Positions 26,709 to 36,896 of a stretch of 64,000 bases of DNA are shown here, one piece after another. Each line of letters opens with the position of its first letter. Within the stretch, counting starts at the first letter, position 1. A model generated the notes under the pieces. The model saw only the letters and a program-made list of their open reading frames with translations. It did not search any database and was not told the origin of the DNA. A program made the position numbers and the translations under genes. The stretch comes from Inia geoffrensis (lineage: Eukaryota > Chordata > Mammalia > Artiodactyla > Iniidae), in NCBI GenBank assembly GCA_036417435.1, contig CM070910.1, positions 80,894,784 through 80,958,783 of the forward strand, in the 5' to 3' direction.

Positions 26709-27585
26709 TTCTTTTTCAAATTTATTTTTATAAGGGGATTTAGCTTATTTACACTGCTGTGTGTATGCTGCTGTACACAAGTGATTTTCTTATGGAGACC
26801 TATAAATGTATGGGTTTTAAGTTTCTTCACAGTCAGGTATATTCCTAGGTATGGAATATGGGGTGTTGAGTCGATTTGGTTGAGCGAGGAGTAGGTCTTG
26901 TCTAATATATATTTGTCTTATGGAATGGTATCTGTCCTAATGTCAATCTCTGGTTTTATGCAGCCTCCCCACTCTCCTTTGACCTTAAGCAAGCATAAAT
27001 TTCTTTTGTAAATGTGAGACTCTGTTGTGTTTTGAAATGCAGTTCATGCGTAGTCGTGTTTCCATTCCCGGTATTAGTGATATCTTATGATGTTTCTTTT
27101 TCTGTGTGACTTATTTCACTTAGAATCATCGTAACTAAATCCACTTATTATGCTGCTACTGGTCTGTGGCCATTGATTTCATTGTTGAGTGATATTCCAT
27201 TGTAGGGATGTACCACAACTTCTATATCCATTTTTCTCTTTCTGGGCTATTGAAATTGTACCATAGTCAAGGTTCCCGTACACAGAGCAGCCCCAAACTT
27301 TGGTGTGGCTCTGTCTTTTTCATTTAAATTTTCCGAATCTATAGCACCATAAGTGGAAGTGCCCTAGGCTCTCTAGCTTGGTTTTTTCTTTGTTCCAGGA
27401 AACACCATCCACTTCTCCAGAGTGGCTGTTGGCAATTTACATCCCGCCCATCAGCATAACAAGGCTGCCGGTTCTCCATGGCCTGTCCTGCCTCTCTGGA
27501 TTTTACATTTTTTTCGGAGGGCCCTTTTGATCGGTGGGAAGTGAGACTTCCTTGTAGTGCGGATTTCCATTGCAGGCTTGCTTGG
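26709..27585 (-). mobile_element. Antisense L1 (LINE-1) 3' end, reference copy
   Basis: This is the reference copy; every unit has the equivalent segment. Read on the - strand it is the last ~0.9 kb of an L1 retrotransposon: decayed ORF2 C-terminus, 3' UTR, then an A-rich tail (on the + strand the T-rich run at 26709-26735). Short + strand landmarks that parallel antisense mammalian L1 are tattccattgtagggatgta, gagtggctgttggcaattta, gatcggtgggaagtgagac and cattgcagg. The 3' UTR half (tagcttatttacactgctgt, caagtgattttcttat, gagtaggtcttgtctaat) parallels, from memory, the L1 3' UTR of cattle, pigs and whales. Divergence from those consensus sequences is high, so the insertion is old and was captured before amplification. 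It is 5'-truncated, ending at the palindrome at 27586. No target-site duplication was recognised. Confidence 0.87.
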
Positions 27586-27593
27586 TTGGCCAA
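27339..27593 (-). pseudogene. Decayed L1 ORF2p C-terminal remnant (common A-type unit)
   Basis: The 84-codon frame contains DVNCQQPLWRSGWCFL, which parallels the L1 ORF2p C-terminal motif around QPLWKSVWRFL. PRALPLMVL before the stop parallels DPAIPLLGI. The amino-terminal part of this frame (MQWKSALQGSLTSHRSKG) is out of register. The expected residues there are readable in another frame (for example MEIRTTRKSHFPPIKR at 1343-1540, parallel to MQIKTTMRYHLTPVRM), so the common unit carries a frameshift within the remnant. There is no reverse transcriptase or endonuclease domain, and the stop replaces the tyrosine position that follows LLGI in ORF2p. It cannot encode a working protein. The start codon of this frame lies inside the palindrome and is not an L1 start. 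Confidence 0.82.
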
Positions 27594-27657
27594 AAAGGGC
27601 GTATGCGTTTTTTCCTGAATATATTCAGGAAAAAACGCATACGCCCTTTTTGGCCAA
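27586..27657. repeat. Perfect 72-bp palindrome, reference copy
   Basis: From TTGGCC to GGCCAA the 72 bases equal their own reverse complement: 36-bp arms, no spacer, centre TGAATATATTCA. Moving outward, the left arm reads cctga, tttttt, gcgtatgcg, ggg, aaaaa, ggccaa in complement order, and the symmetry stops at the next base pair (G opposite G). The same element occurs in all 36 complete units. It is perfect in 15: the units starting at 7389, 9125, 10861, 12597, 16069, 19539, 21275, 23011, 24746, 26483, 28219, 31691, 40369, 49061 and 59476. It has 1-5 broken pairs in the others. It sits at the truncated 5' edge of the antisense L1 fragment. As DNA it could extrude a cruciform; a transcript from either strand would fold into one long hairpin. 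No function can be read from the sequence alone. Confidence 0.95.
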
Positions 27658-27778
27658 GTGCATCACTGTCGAACTGCTGCCTCTTTTCCTACGATTTCAG
27701 AGCAATTCTTATCTACCACCTGATATCTGTTTTCTGCAATTCTGTGTCGTGTTCAAGTCCTCTTCACAGTCTTCCTTC

Positions 27779-27784
27779 AATAAA
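27779..27784 (+). promoter_or_regulatory. AATAAA hexamer (possible poly(A) signal), reference copy
   Basis: The hexamer in cttcaataaatttttgg lies 122 bp after the palindrome and is kept in essentially every unit. If the + strand is transcribed, it could end transcripts once per unit, but no promoter was identified and the hexamer is common by chance. Confidence 0.25.
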
Positions 27785-28138
27785 TTTTTGGATGATAGGG
27801 GTCATTTGGAACTCCGCAGGATTGTGAGTTACAGTGCCAAAAATCTCCTTTTCTCAACTCGCTTTCTTGTGAGCTGACCGCAAACCCGAATAATTGCTTC
27901 AGGCCCTAATCTCGTGCCGGCATGGCACGCTGAGCCTTTGGTGAATTCTTCTTCCTGTAGGGAAATCATCGTTCAATGTGCCCGTCCAAACACATCGAGT
28001 TAGCCACTCATTGGTTCTCCTTATTCCTGCTCATCTTCCACAGAAATTGCAAACTGTGCCAAGCAAGAGGTCAAAGGCACTGACTCTCGAATTGGGGAGA
28101 ATGTTAATATCGCATCTGGAAAGGCGAACTCGAGTAAC

Positions 28139-28147
28139 GGGGGGGGG
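28139..28147. repeat. Variable G tract in the unit
   Basis: A run of G preceding aaatggcgatg varies in length between units. It is 5 at about 19460, mostly 6-7 with a T inside or after it (gggggtgaaatgg) in many units, and 9 at 26403-26411 and here. It explains part of the 1-2 bp length differences between units and shifts short frames that cross it. Confidence 0.8.
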
Positions 28148-28218
28148 AAATGGCGATGAATTTTAGAAATTTTGCCTGATCACTTCGTGGACCATATTCT
28201 GGGTTTTCCATGCATATT

Positions 28219-29955
28219 TTAGCTGAATGATAACTCCCTTAAACGTGGAGATTTGGGACCCGTGGAATGGGAATCATGCACGATTACCTCAGAGGGTCTG
28301 CATTCCCTCACCAATAGTATCAGTCCCAAGTGTCCAGCCTTATCTCTCCCACAGCTGGTGATGTAGAGGTGGTAAATCCAAGATTTCTCGCAAGCCCTCA
28401 AGGACTTATTTAAGAATTTCTCTCTATTTCACAGTTCTTGTGCTTTCTTTTTCAAATTTATTTTTATAAGGGGATTTAGCTTATTTACACTGCTGTGTGT
28501 ATGCTGCTGTACACAAGTGATTTTCTTATGGAGACCTATAAATGTATGGGTTTTAAGTTTCTTCACAGTCAGGTATATTCCTAGGTATGGAATATGGGGT
28601 GTTGAGTCGATTTGGTTGAGCGAGGAGTAGGTCTTGTCTAATATATATTTGTCTTATGGAATGGTATCTGTCCTAATGTCAATCTCTGGTTTTATGCAGC
28701 CTCCCCACTCTCCTTTGACCTTAAGCAAGCATAAATTTCTTTTGTAAATGTGAGACTCTGCTGTGTTTTGAAATGCAGTTCATGCGTAGTCGTGTTTCCA
28801 TTCCCGGTATTAGTGATATCTTATGATGTTTCTTTTTATGTGTGACTTATTTCACTTAGAATCATCGTAACTAAATCCACTCATTATGCTGCTACTGGTC
28901 TGTGGCCATTGATTTCATTGTTGAGTGATATTCCATTGTAGGGATGTACCACAACTTCTATATCCATTTTTCTCTTTCTGGGCTATTGAAATTGTACCAT
29001 ATTCAAGGTTCCCGTACACAGAGCAGCCCCAAACTTTGGTGTGGCTCTGTCTTTTTCATTTAAATTTTCCGAATCTATAGCACCATAAGTGGAAGTGCCC
29101 TAGGCTCTCTAGCTTGGTTTTTTCTTTGTTCCAGAAAACACCATCCACTTCTCCAGAGTGGCTGTTGGCAATTTACATCCCGCCCATCAGCATAACAAGG
29201 CTGCCGGTTCTCCATGGCCTGTCCTGCCTCTCTGGATTTTACATTTTTTTCGGAGGGCCCTTTTGATCGGTGAGAAGTGAGACTTCCTTGTAGTGCGGAT
29301 TTCCATTGCAGGCTTGCTTGGTTGGCCAAAAAGGGCGTATGCGTTTTTTCCTGAATATATTCAGGAAAAAACGCATACGCCCTTTTTGGCCAAGTGCATC
29401 ACTGTCGAACTGCTGCCTCTTTTCCTACGATTTCAGAGCAATTCTTATCTACCACCTGATATCTGTTTTCTGCAATTCTGTGTCGTGTTCAAGTCCTCTT
29501 CACAGTCTTCCTTCAATAAATTTTTGGATGATAGGGGTCATTTGGAACTCCGCAGGATTGTGAGTTACAGTGCCAAAAATCTCCTTTTCTCAACTCGCTT
29601 TCTTGTGAGCTGACCGCAAACCCGAATAATTGCTTCAGGCCCTAATCTCGTGCCGGCATGGCACGCTGAGCCTTTGGTGAATTCTTCTTCCTGTAGGGAA
29701 ATCATCGTTCAATGTGCCCGTCCAAACACATCGAGTTAGCCGCTCATTGGTTCTCCTTATTCCTGCTCATCTTCCACAGAAATTGCAAACTGTGCCAAGC
29801 AAGAGGTCAAAGGCACTGACTCTCGAATTGGGGAGAATGTTAATATCGCATCTGGAAAAGCGAACTCGAGTAACAGGGGGGGGGAAATGGCGATGAATCT
29901 TAGAAATTTTGCCTGATCACTTCGTGGACCATATTCTGGGTTTTCCATGCATATT
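28219..29955. repeat. Satellite unit 17 (1,737 bp)
   Basis: The palindrome at 29322-29393 is perfect. Private changes are tgcacgattacc near 28279, tttttatgtgtg near 28835 and a 9-base G tract near 29875. Confidence 0.95.
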
Positions 29956-31690
29956 TTAGCTGAAGGATAACTCCCTTAAACGTGGAGATTTGGGACCCGT
30001 GGAATGGGAATCATGCACCATTACCTCAGAGGGTCTGCATTCCCTCACCAATAGTATCAGTCCCAAGTGTCCAGCCTTATGTCTCCCACAGCTGGTGATG
30101 TAGAGGTGGTAAATCCAAGATTTCTCGCAAGCCCTCAAGGACTTATTTAAGAATTTCTCTCTATTTCACAGTTCTTGTGCTTTCTTTTTCAAATTTATTT
30201 TTATAAGGGGATTTAGCTTATTTACACTGCTGTGTGTATGCTGCTGTACACAAGGGATTTTCTTATGGAGACCTATAAATGTATGGGTTTTAAGTTTCTT
30301 CACAGTCAGGTATATTCCTAGGTATGGAATATGGGGTGTTGAGTCGATTTGGTTGAGCGAGGAGTAGGTCTTGTCTAATATATATTTGGCTTATGGAATG
30401 GTATCTGTCCTAATGTCAATCTCTGGTTTTATGCAGCCTCCCCACTCTCCTTTGACCTTAAGCAAGCATAAATTTCTTTTGTAAATGTGAGACTCTGCTG
30501 TGTTTTGAAATGCAGTTCATGCGTAGTCTTGTTTCCATTCCCGGTATTAGTGATATCTTATGATGTTTCTTTTTCTGTGTGACTTATTTCACTTAGAATC
30601 ATCGTAACTAAATCCACTCATTATGCTGCTACTGGTCTGTGGCCATTGATTTCATTGTTGAGTGCTCTTCCATTGTAGGGATGTACCACAACTTCTATAT
30701 CCAGTTTTCTCTTTCTGGGCTATTGTAGTTGTACCATAGTCTAGGTTCCCGTACACAGAGCAACCCCCAACTTTGGTGTGGCTCTGTCTTTTTCATTTAA
30801 ATTTTCCGAATCTATAGCACCATAAGTGGAAGTGCCCTAGGCTCTCTAGCTTGGTTTTTTCTTTGTTCCAGGAAACACCATCCACTTCTCCAGAGTGGCT
30901 GTTGGCAATTTACATCCCGCCCATCAGCATAACAAGGCTGCCGGTTCTCCATGGCCTGTCCTGCCTCTCTGGATTTTACATTTTTTTCGGAGGGCCCTTT
31001 TGATCGGTGGGAAGTGAGACTTCCTTGTAGTGCGGATTTCCATTGCAGGCTTGCTTGGTTGGCCAAAAAGGGCGTATGCGTTTTTTCCTGAATATATTCA
31101 GGAAAAAACGCATACGCCCATTTTGGCCAAGTGCATCACTGTCGAACTGCTGCCTCTATTCCTACGATTTCAGAGCAATTCTTATCTACCACCTGATATC
31201 TGTTTTCTGCAATTCTGTGTCGTGTTCAAGTCCTCTCCACAGTCTTCCTTCAATAAATTTTTGGATGATAGGGGTCATTTGGAACTCCGCAGGATTGTGA
31301 GTTACAGTGCCAAAAATCTCCTTTTCTCAACTCGCTTTCTTGTGAGCTGACCGCAAACCCGAATAATTGCTTCAGGCCCTAATCTCGTTCCGGCATGGCA
31401 CGCTGAGCCTTTGGTGAATTCTTCTACCTGTAGGGAAATCATCGTTCAGTGTGCCCGTCCAAACACATCGAGTTAGCCGCTCATTGGTTCTCCTTATTCC
31501 TGCTCATCTTCCACAGGAATTGCAAACTGTGCCAAACAAGAGGTCAAAGGCACTGACTCTCCAAGTGGGGAGAATGTTAATATCGCATCTGGAAAGGCGA
31601 ACTCGAGTACCGGGGGGGAAAATGGCGATGAATTTTAGAAATTTTGCCTGATCACTTCGTGGACCATATTCTAGGTTTTCCATGCATATT
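29956..31690. repeat. Satellite unit 18 (1,735 bp)
   Basis: The palindrome is at 31059-31130, with one broken pair in the right arm (A at 31120). Its later half (31380-31690) moves toward the variants of the diverged block: gttccgg, ccaagtgggg, gtaccgggg. Confidence 0.95.
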
Positions 31691-33426
31691 TTAGCTGAAG
31701 GATAAATCCCTTAAACGTGGAAATTTGGGACCCGTGCAATGGGAATCATGCACCATTACCTCAGAGGGTCTGCATTCCCTCACCAATAGTATCAGTCCCA
31801 AGTGTCCAGCCTTATCTCTCCCACAGCTGGTGATGTAGAGGTGGTAAATCCAAGATTTCTCGCAAGCCCTCAAGGACTTATTTAAGAATTTCTCTCTATT
31901 TCACAGTCCTTGTGCTTTCTTTTTCAAATTTATTTTTATAAGGGGATTTAGCTTATTTACACTGCTGTGTGTATGCTGCTGTATACAAGTGATTTTCTTA
32001 TGGAGACCTATAAATGTATGGGCTTTAAGTTTCTTCACAGTCAGGTATATTCCTAGGTATGGAATACGGGGTGTTGAGTCCATTTGGTTGAGCGAGGAGT
32101 AGGTCTTGTCTAATATATATTTGGCTTATGGAATGGTATCTGTCCTAATGTCAATCTCTGGTTTTATGCAGCTTCCCCACTCTCCTTTGACCTTACGCAA
32201 GCATAAATTTCCTTTGTAAATGTGAGACTCTGTTGTGTTTTGAAATGCAGTTCATGCGTAGTCGTGTTTCCATTCCCGGTATTAGTGATATCTTATGATG
32301 TTTCTTTTTCTGTGTGACTTATTTCACTTAGAATCATCGTAACTAAATCCACTCATTATGCTGCTACTGGTCTGTGGCCATTGATTTCATTGTTGAGTGA
32401 TATTCCATTGTAGGGATATACCACAACTTCTATATCCAGTTTTCTCTTTCTGGGCTATTGAAGTTGTACCATAGTCAAGGTTCCCGTACACAGAGCAGCC
32501 CCAAACTTTGGTGTGGCTCTGTCTTTTTCATTTAAATTTTACGAATCTATAGCACCATAAGTGGAAGTGCCCTAGGCTCTCTAGCTTGGTTTTTTCTTTG
32601 TTCCAGGAAACACCATCCACTTCTCCAGAGTGGCTGTTGGCAATTTACATCCCGCCCATCAGCATAACAAGGCTGCCGGTTCTCCATGGCCTGTCCTGCC
32701 TCTCTGGATTTTACATTTTTTTCCGAGGGCCCTTTTGATCGGTGGGAAGTGAGACTTCCTTGTAGTGCGGATTTCCATTGCAGGCTTGCTTGGTTGGCCA
32801 AAAAGGGCGTATGCGTTTTTTCCTGAATATATTCAGGAAAAAACGCATACGCCCTTTTTGGCCAAGTGCATCACTGTCGAACTGCTGCCTCTTTTCCTAC
32901 GATTTCAGAGCAATTCTTATCTACCACCTGATATCTGTTTTCTGCAATTCTGTGTCGTGTTCAAGTCCTCTCCACAGTCTTCCTTCAATAAATTTTTGGA
33001 TGATAGGGGTCATTTGGAACTCCGCAGGATTGTGAGTTACTGTGCCAAAAATCTCCTTTTCTCAACTCGCTTTCTTGTGAGCTGACCGCAAACCCGAATA
33101 ATTGCTTCAGGCCCTAATCTCGTGCCGGCATGGCACGCTGAGCCTTTGGTGAATTCTTCTTCCTGTAGGGAAATCATCGTTCAATGTGCCCGTCCAAACA
33201 CATCGAGTTAGCCGCTCATTGGTTCTCCTTATTCCTGCTCATCTTCCACAGAAATTGCAAACTGTGCCAAGCAAGAGGTCAAAGGCACTGACTCTCGAGT
33301 TGGGGAGAATGTTAATATCGCATCTGGAAAGGCGAACTCGAGTAACAGGGGGGGGAAATGGCGATGAATTTTAGAAATTTTGCCTGATCACTTCGTGGAC
33401 CATATTCTGGGTTTTCCATGCATATT
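31691..33426. repeat. Satellite unit 19 (1,736 bp)
   Basis: The palindrome at 32794-32865 is perfect. The L1 part shares gctgtatacaagtg and gagtccattt with X-type units, but gggctttaag with the unit at 43849. Confidence 0.95.
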
Positions 33427-35162
33427 TTAGCTGAAGGATAACTCCCTTAAACGTGGAGATTTGGGACCCGTGGAATGGGAATCATGCACCATTACCTCAG
33501 AGGGTCTGCATTCCCTCACCAATAGTATCAGTCCCAAGTGTCCAGCCTTATCTCTCCCACAGCTGGTGATGTAGAGGTGGTAAATCCAAGATTTCTCGCA
33601 AGCCCTCAAGGACTTATTTAAGAATTTCTCTCTATTTCACAGTTCTTGTGCTTTCTTTTTCAAATTTATTTTTATAAGGGGATTTAGCTTATTTACACTG
33701 CTGTGTGTATGCTGCTGTACACAAGTGATTTTCTTATGGAGACCTATAAATGTATGGGTTTTCAGTTTCTTCACAGTCAGGTATATTCCTAGGTATGGAA
33801 TATGGGGTGTTGAGTCGATTTGGTTGAGCGAGGAGTAGGTCTTGTCTAACATATATATGTCTTATGGAATGGTATCTGTCCTAATGTCCATCTCTGGTTT
33901 TATGCAGCCTCCCCACTCTCCTTTGACCTTAAGCAAGCATATATTTCTTTTGTAAATGTGAGACTCTGCTGTGTTTTGAAATGCAGTTCATGCGTAGTCG
34001 TGTTTCCATTCCCGGTATTAGTGATATCTTATGATGTTTCTTTTTCTGTGTGACTTATTTCACTTAGAATCATCGTAACTAAATCCACTCATTATGCTGC
34101 TACTGGTCTGTGGCCATTGATTTCATTTTTGAGTGATATTCCATTGTAGGGATGTACCACAACTTCTATATCCATTTTTCTCTTTCTGGGCTATTGAAGT
34201 TGTGCCATAGTCAAGTTTCCCGTACACAGAGCAGCCCCAAACTTTGGTGTGGCTTTGTCTTTTTCATTTAAATTTTCCGAATCTATAGCACCATAAGTGG
34301 AAGTGCCCTAGGCTCTCTAGCTTGGTTTTTTCTTTGTTCCAGGAAACACCATCCACTTCTCCAGAGTGGCTGTTGGCAATTTACATCCCGCCCATCAGCA
34401 TAACAAGGCTGCCGGTTCTCCATGGCCTGTCCTGCGTCTCTGGATTTTACATTTTTTTCGGAGGGCCCTTTTAATCGGTGGGAAGTGAGACTTCCTTGTA
34501 GTGCGGATTTCCATTGCAGGCTTGCTTGCTTGGCCAAAAAGGGCGTATGCGTTTTTTCCTGAATATATTCAGGAAAAAACGCATATGCCCTTTTTGGCAA
34601 AGTGCATCACTGTCGAACTGCTGCCTCTTTTCCTACGCTTTCAGAGCAATTCTCATCTACCACCTGATATCTGTTTTCTGTAATTCTTCGTCACGTTCAA
34701 GTCCTCTTCAGAGCCTTCTTTCAATAAATGTTTGGATGATAGTGGTCATTTGGAACTCCGCAGGATTGTGAGTTACAGTGCCAAAAATCTCCTTTTGTCA
34801 ACTCGCTTTTTTGTGAGCTGACCGCAAACCCGAATAATTGCTTCAGGCCCTAATCTCGTTCCGGCATGGCACGCTGAGCCTTTGGTGAATTCTTCTTCCT
34901 GTAGGGAAATCATCGTTCAATGTGCCCGTCCAAACACATCGAGTTAGCCGCTCATTGGTTCTCCTTATTCCTGCTCATCTTCCACAGAAATTGCAAACTG
35001 TGCGAAGCAAGAGGTCAAAGGCACTGACTCTCCAAGTGGGGAGAATGTTAATATCGCATCTGGAAAAGCGAACTCGAGTACCAGGGGGGCAAAATGGCGA
35101 TGAATTTTAGAAATTTTGCCTGATCACTTCGTGGACCATATTCTGGGATTTCCATGCATATT
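33427..35162. repeat. Satellite unit 20 (1,736 bp), start of the diverged block
   Basis: The palindrome is at 34530-34601, with two broken pairs in the right arm (atatgccc, ggcaaa). A B-like patch follows at about 34635-34740 (taattcttcgtcacg). Confidence 0.95.
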
Positions 35163-36896
35163 TTAGCTGAAGGATAAATCCCTTAAACGTGGAGATTTGG
35201 GACCCGTGGAATGGGAATCATGCACCATTACCTCAGAGGGTCTGCATTCCCTCACCAATAGTATCAGCCCCAAGTGTCCAGCCTTATGTCTCCCACAGCT
35301 GTGGATGTAGAGGTGGTAAATCCAAGATTTCTCGCAAGACCTCAAGGACTTATTTAAGAATTTCTCTCTATTTCACAGTCCTTGTGCTTTCTTTTTCAAA
35401 TTTATTTTTATAAGGGGATTTAGCTTATTTACACTGCTGTGTGTATGCTGATGTACACAAGTGATTTTCTTATGGAGACCTATAAATGTATGGGTTTTAA
35501 GTTTCTTCACAGTCAGGTTTATTCCTAGGTTTTGAATACGGGGTGTTGAGTCCATTTGGTTGAGCGAGGAGTAGGTCTTGTCTAATATATATTTGGCTTA
35601 TGGAATGGTATCTGTCCTAATGTCCATCTCTGGTTTTATGCAGCCTTCCCACTCTCCTTTGACCTTAAGCAAGCATAAATTTCTTTTGTAAATGTGAGAC
35701 TCTGTTGTGTTTTGAAATGCCGTTCACGCGTAGTCGTGTTTCCATTCCCTGTATTAGTGATATCTTATGATGTTTCTTTTTCTGTGTGACTTATTTCACT
35801 TAGAATCATCATAACTAAATCCACTCATTATGCTGCTACTGGTCTGTGGCCATTGATTTCATTGTTGAGTGATATTCCATTGTAGGGATGTACCACAACT
35901 TCTATATCCATTTTTCTCTTTCTGGGCTATTGAAGTTGTACCATAGTCAAGGTTCCGGTACACAGAGCAGCCCCAAACTTTGGTGTGGCTCTGTCTTTTT
36001 CATTTAAATTTTCCGAATCTATAGCACCATAAGTGGAAGTGCCCTAGGCTCTCCAGCTTGGTTTTTTCTTTGTTCCAGGAAACACCATCCACTTCTCCAG
36101 AGTGGCTGTTGGCAATTTACATCCCGCCCATCAGCATAACAAGGCTGCCGGCTCTCCATGGCCTGTCCTGACTCTCTGGATTTTACATTTATTTCGGAGG
36201 GCCCTTTTGATCGGTGGGAAGTGAGACTTCCTTGTAGTGCGGATTTCCATTGCAGGCTTGTTTGGTTGGCCAAAATGGGCGTATGCGTTTTTTCCTGAAT
36301 ATATTCAGGAAAAAACGCATACGCCCTTTTTGGCCAAGTGCATCACTGTCGAACTGCTGTCTCTTTTCCTACGATTTCAGAGCAATTCTTATCTACCACC
36401 TGATATCTGTTTTCTGCAATTCTGCGTCGTGTTCAAGTCCTCTTCACAGTCTTCCTTCAATAAATTTTTGGATGATAGGGGTCATTTGGAACTCCGCAGG
36501 ATTGTGAGTTACAGTGCCAAAAATCTCCTTTTCTCAACTCGCTTTCTTGTGACCTGACCGCAAACCCGAATAATTGCTTCAGGCCCTAATCTCGTTCCGG
36601 CATGGCACACTGAGCCTTTGATGAATTCTTCTTCCTGGAGGGAAATAAGAGTTCAATGTGTCCCTTCAAACGCAGAGTTACTCGCTCATTGGTTCTCCTT
36701 ATTTCTGTTCATCTACTGCAGAAATTGCAAACTGTGCCAAACGAGAGGTTAAAAGCACAGACTTTCCAAGTGGGGAGAGTGTTACTAACGCATCTGGAAC
36801 GGCGAACTCGAGTACCAGGGGGCGGAAATGGCGATGAGTTTTAGAAATATTGCCTGGTCACTTGGTGGATGATATTCTCAGTTTTCCATTCATATT
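35163..36896. repeat. Satellite unit 21 (1,734 bp), A then B
   Basis: The palindrome is at 36266-36337, with one broken pair (T at 36276). The unit is A-like to about 36,600, then switches to B type (cctggagggaaataagag, ttactaacgcatctgg). Confidence 0.94.

Larger units (their letters stand above)
26483..28218. repeat. Satellite unit 16 (1,736 bp), reference A-type unit
   Basis: The palindrome at 27586-27657 is perfect. It is used here as the reference because it has few private changes. Parts in order: the tail of the non-L1 segment, antisense L1 (26709-27585), the palindrome, then the non-L1 segment. Confidence 0.96.
27658..28444. other. Non-L1 half of the unit, origin not recognised (reference copy)
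   Basis: These ~787 bp run from the palindrome to the A-rich tail of the next L1 fragment. They match no element I can name. Visible contents are an AATAAA at 27779-27784, a short inverted repeat GTGCC/GGCAC at 27914-27928, an EcoRI site at 27943-27948, an ATTGG box in cgctcattggttctcc-like context near 28010, an XhoI site at 28129-28134, and a G tract at 28139-28147. The frames open here (106 codons on +, 62 codons on +, 60 codons on -) have no recognisable domains and differ between units as drifting repeats do. An LTR origin was considered because of the AATAAA, but no paired LTR boundaries or TG...CA ends were found. Confidence 0.6.

Noticed and set aside
26690..26720. Target-site duplication flanking the L1 fragment
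   Set aside because: Sequence before the T-rich run (atttcacagttcttgtgc) does not recur at the other edge, where the palindrome begins. The edges are rearranged or too old.
26809..26816. TATA-like string (ctataaatgta) in each unit as a promoter
   Set aside because: It lies in the antisense L1 3' UTR and is a decayed form of an AT-rich L1 stretch. No other promoter element is visible.
27658..28444. LTR of an endogenous retrovirus in the non-L1 half
   Set aside because: An AATAAA and an ATTGG box are present, but there are no TG...CA ends, no target-site duplication, no primer-binding site, and the order of the signals is wrong for one LTR.
31901..32083. 60-codon - strand frame ending in a lysine-rich stretch
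   Set aside because: It reads the L1 3' UTR and A-rich tail in the sense direction, which is non-coding in L1.
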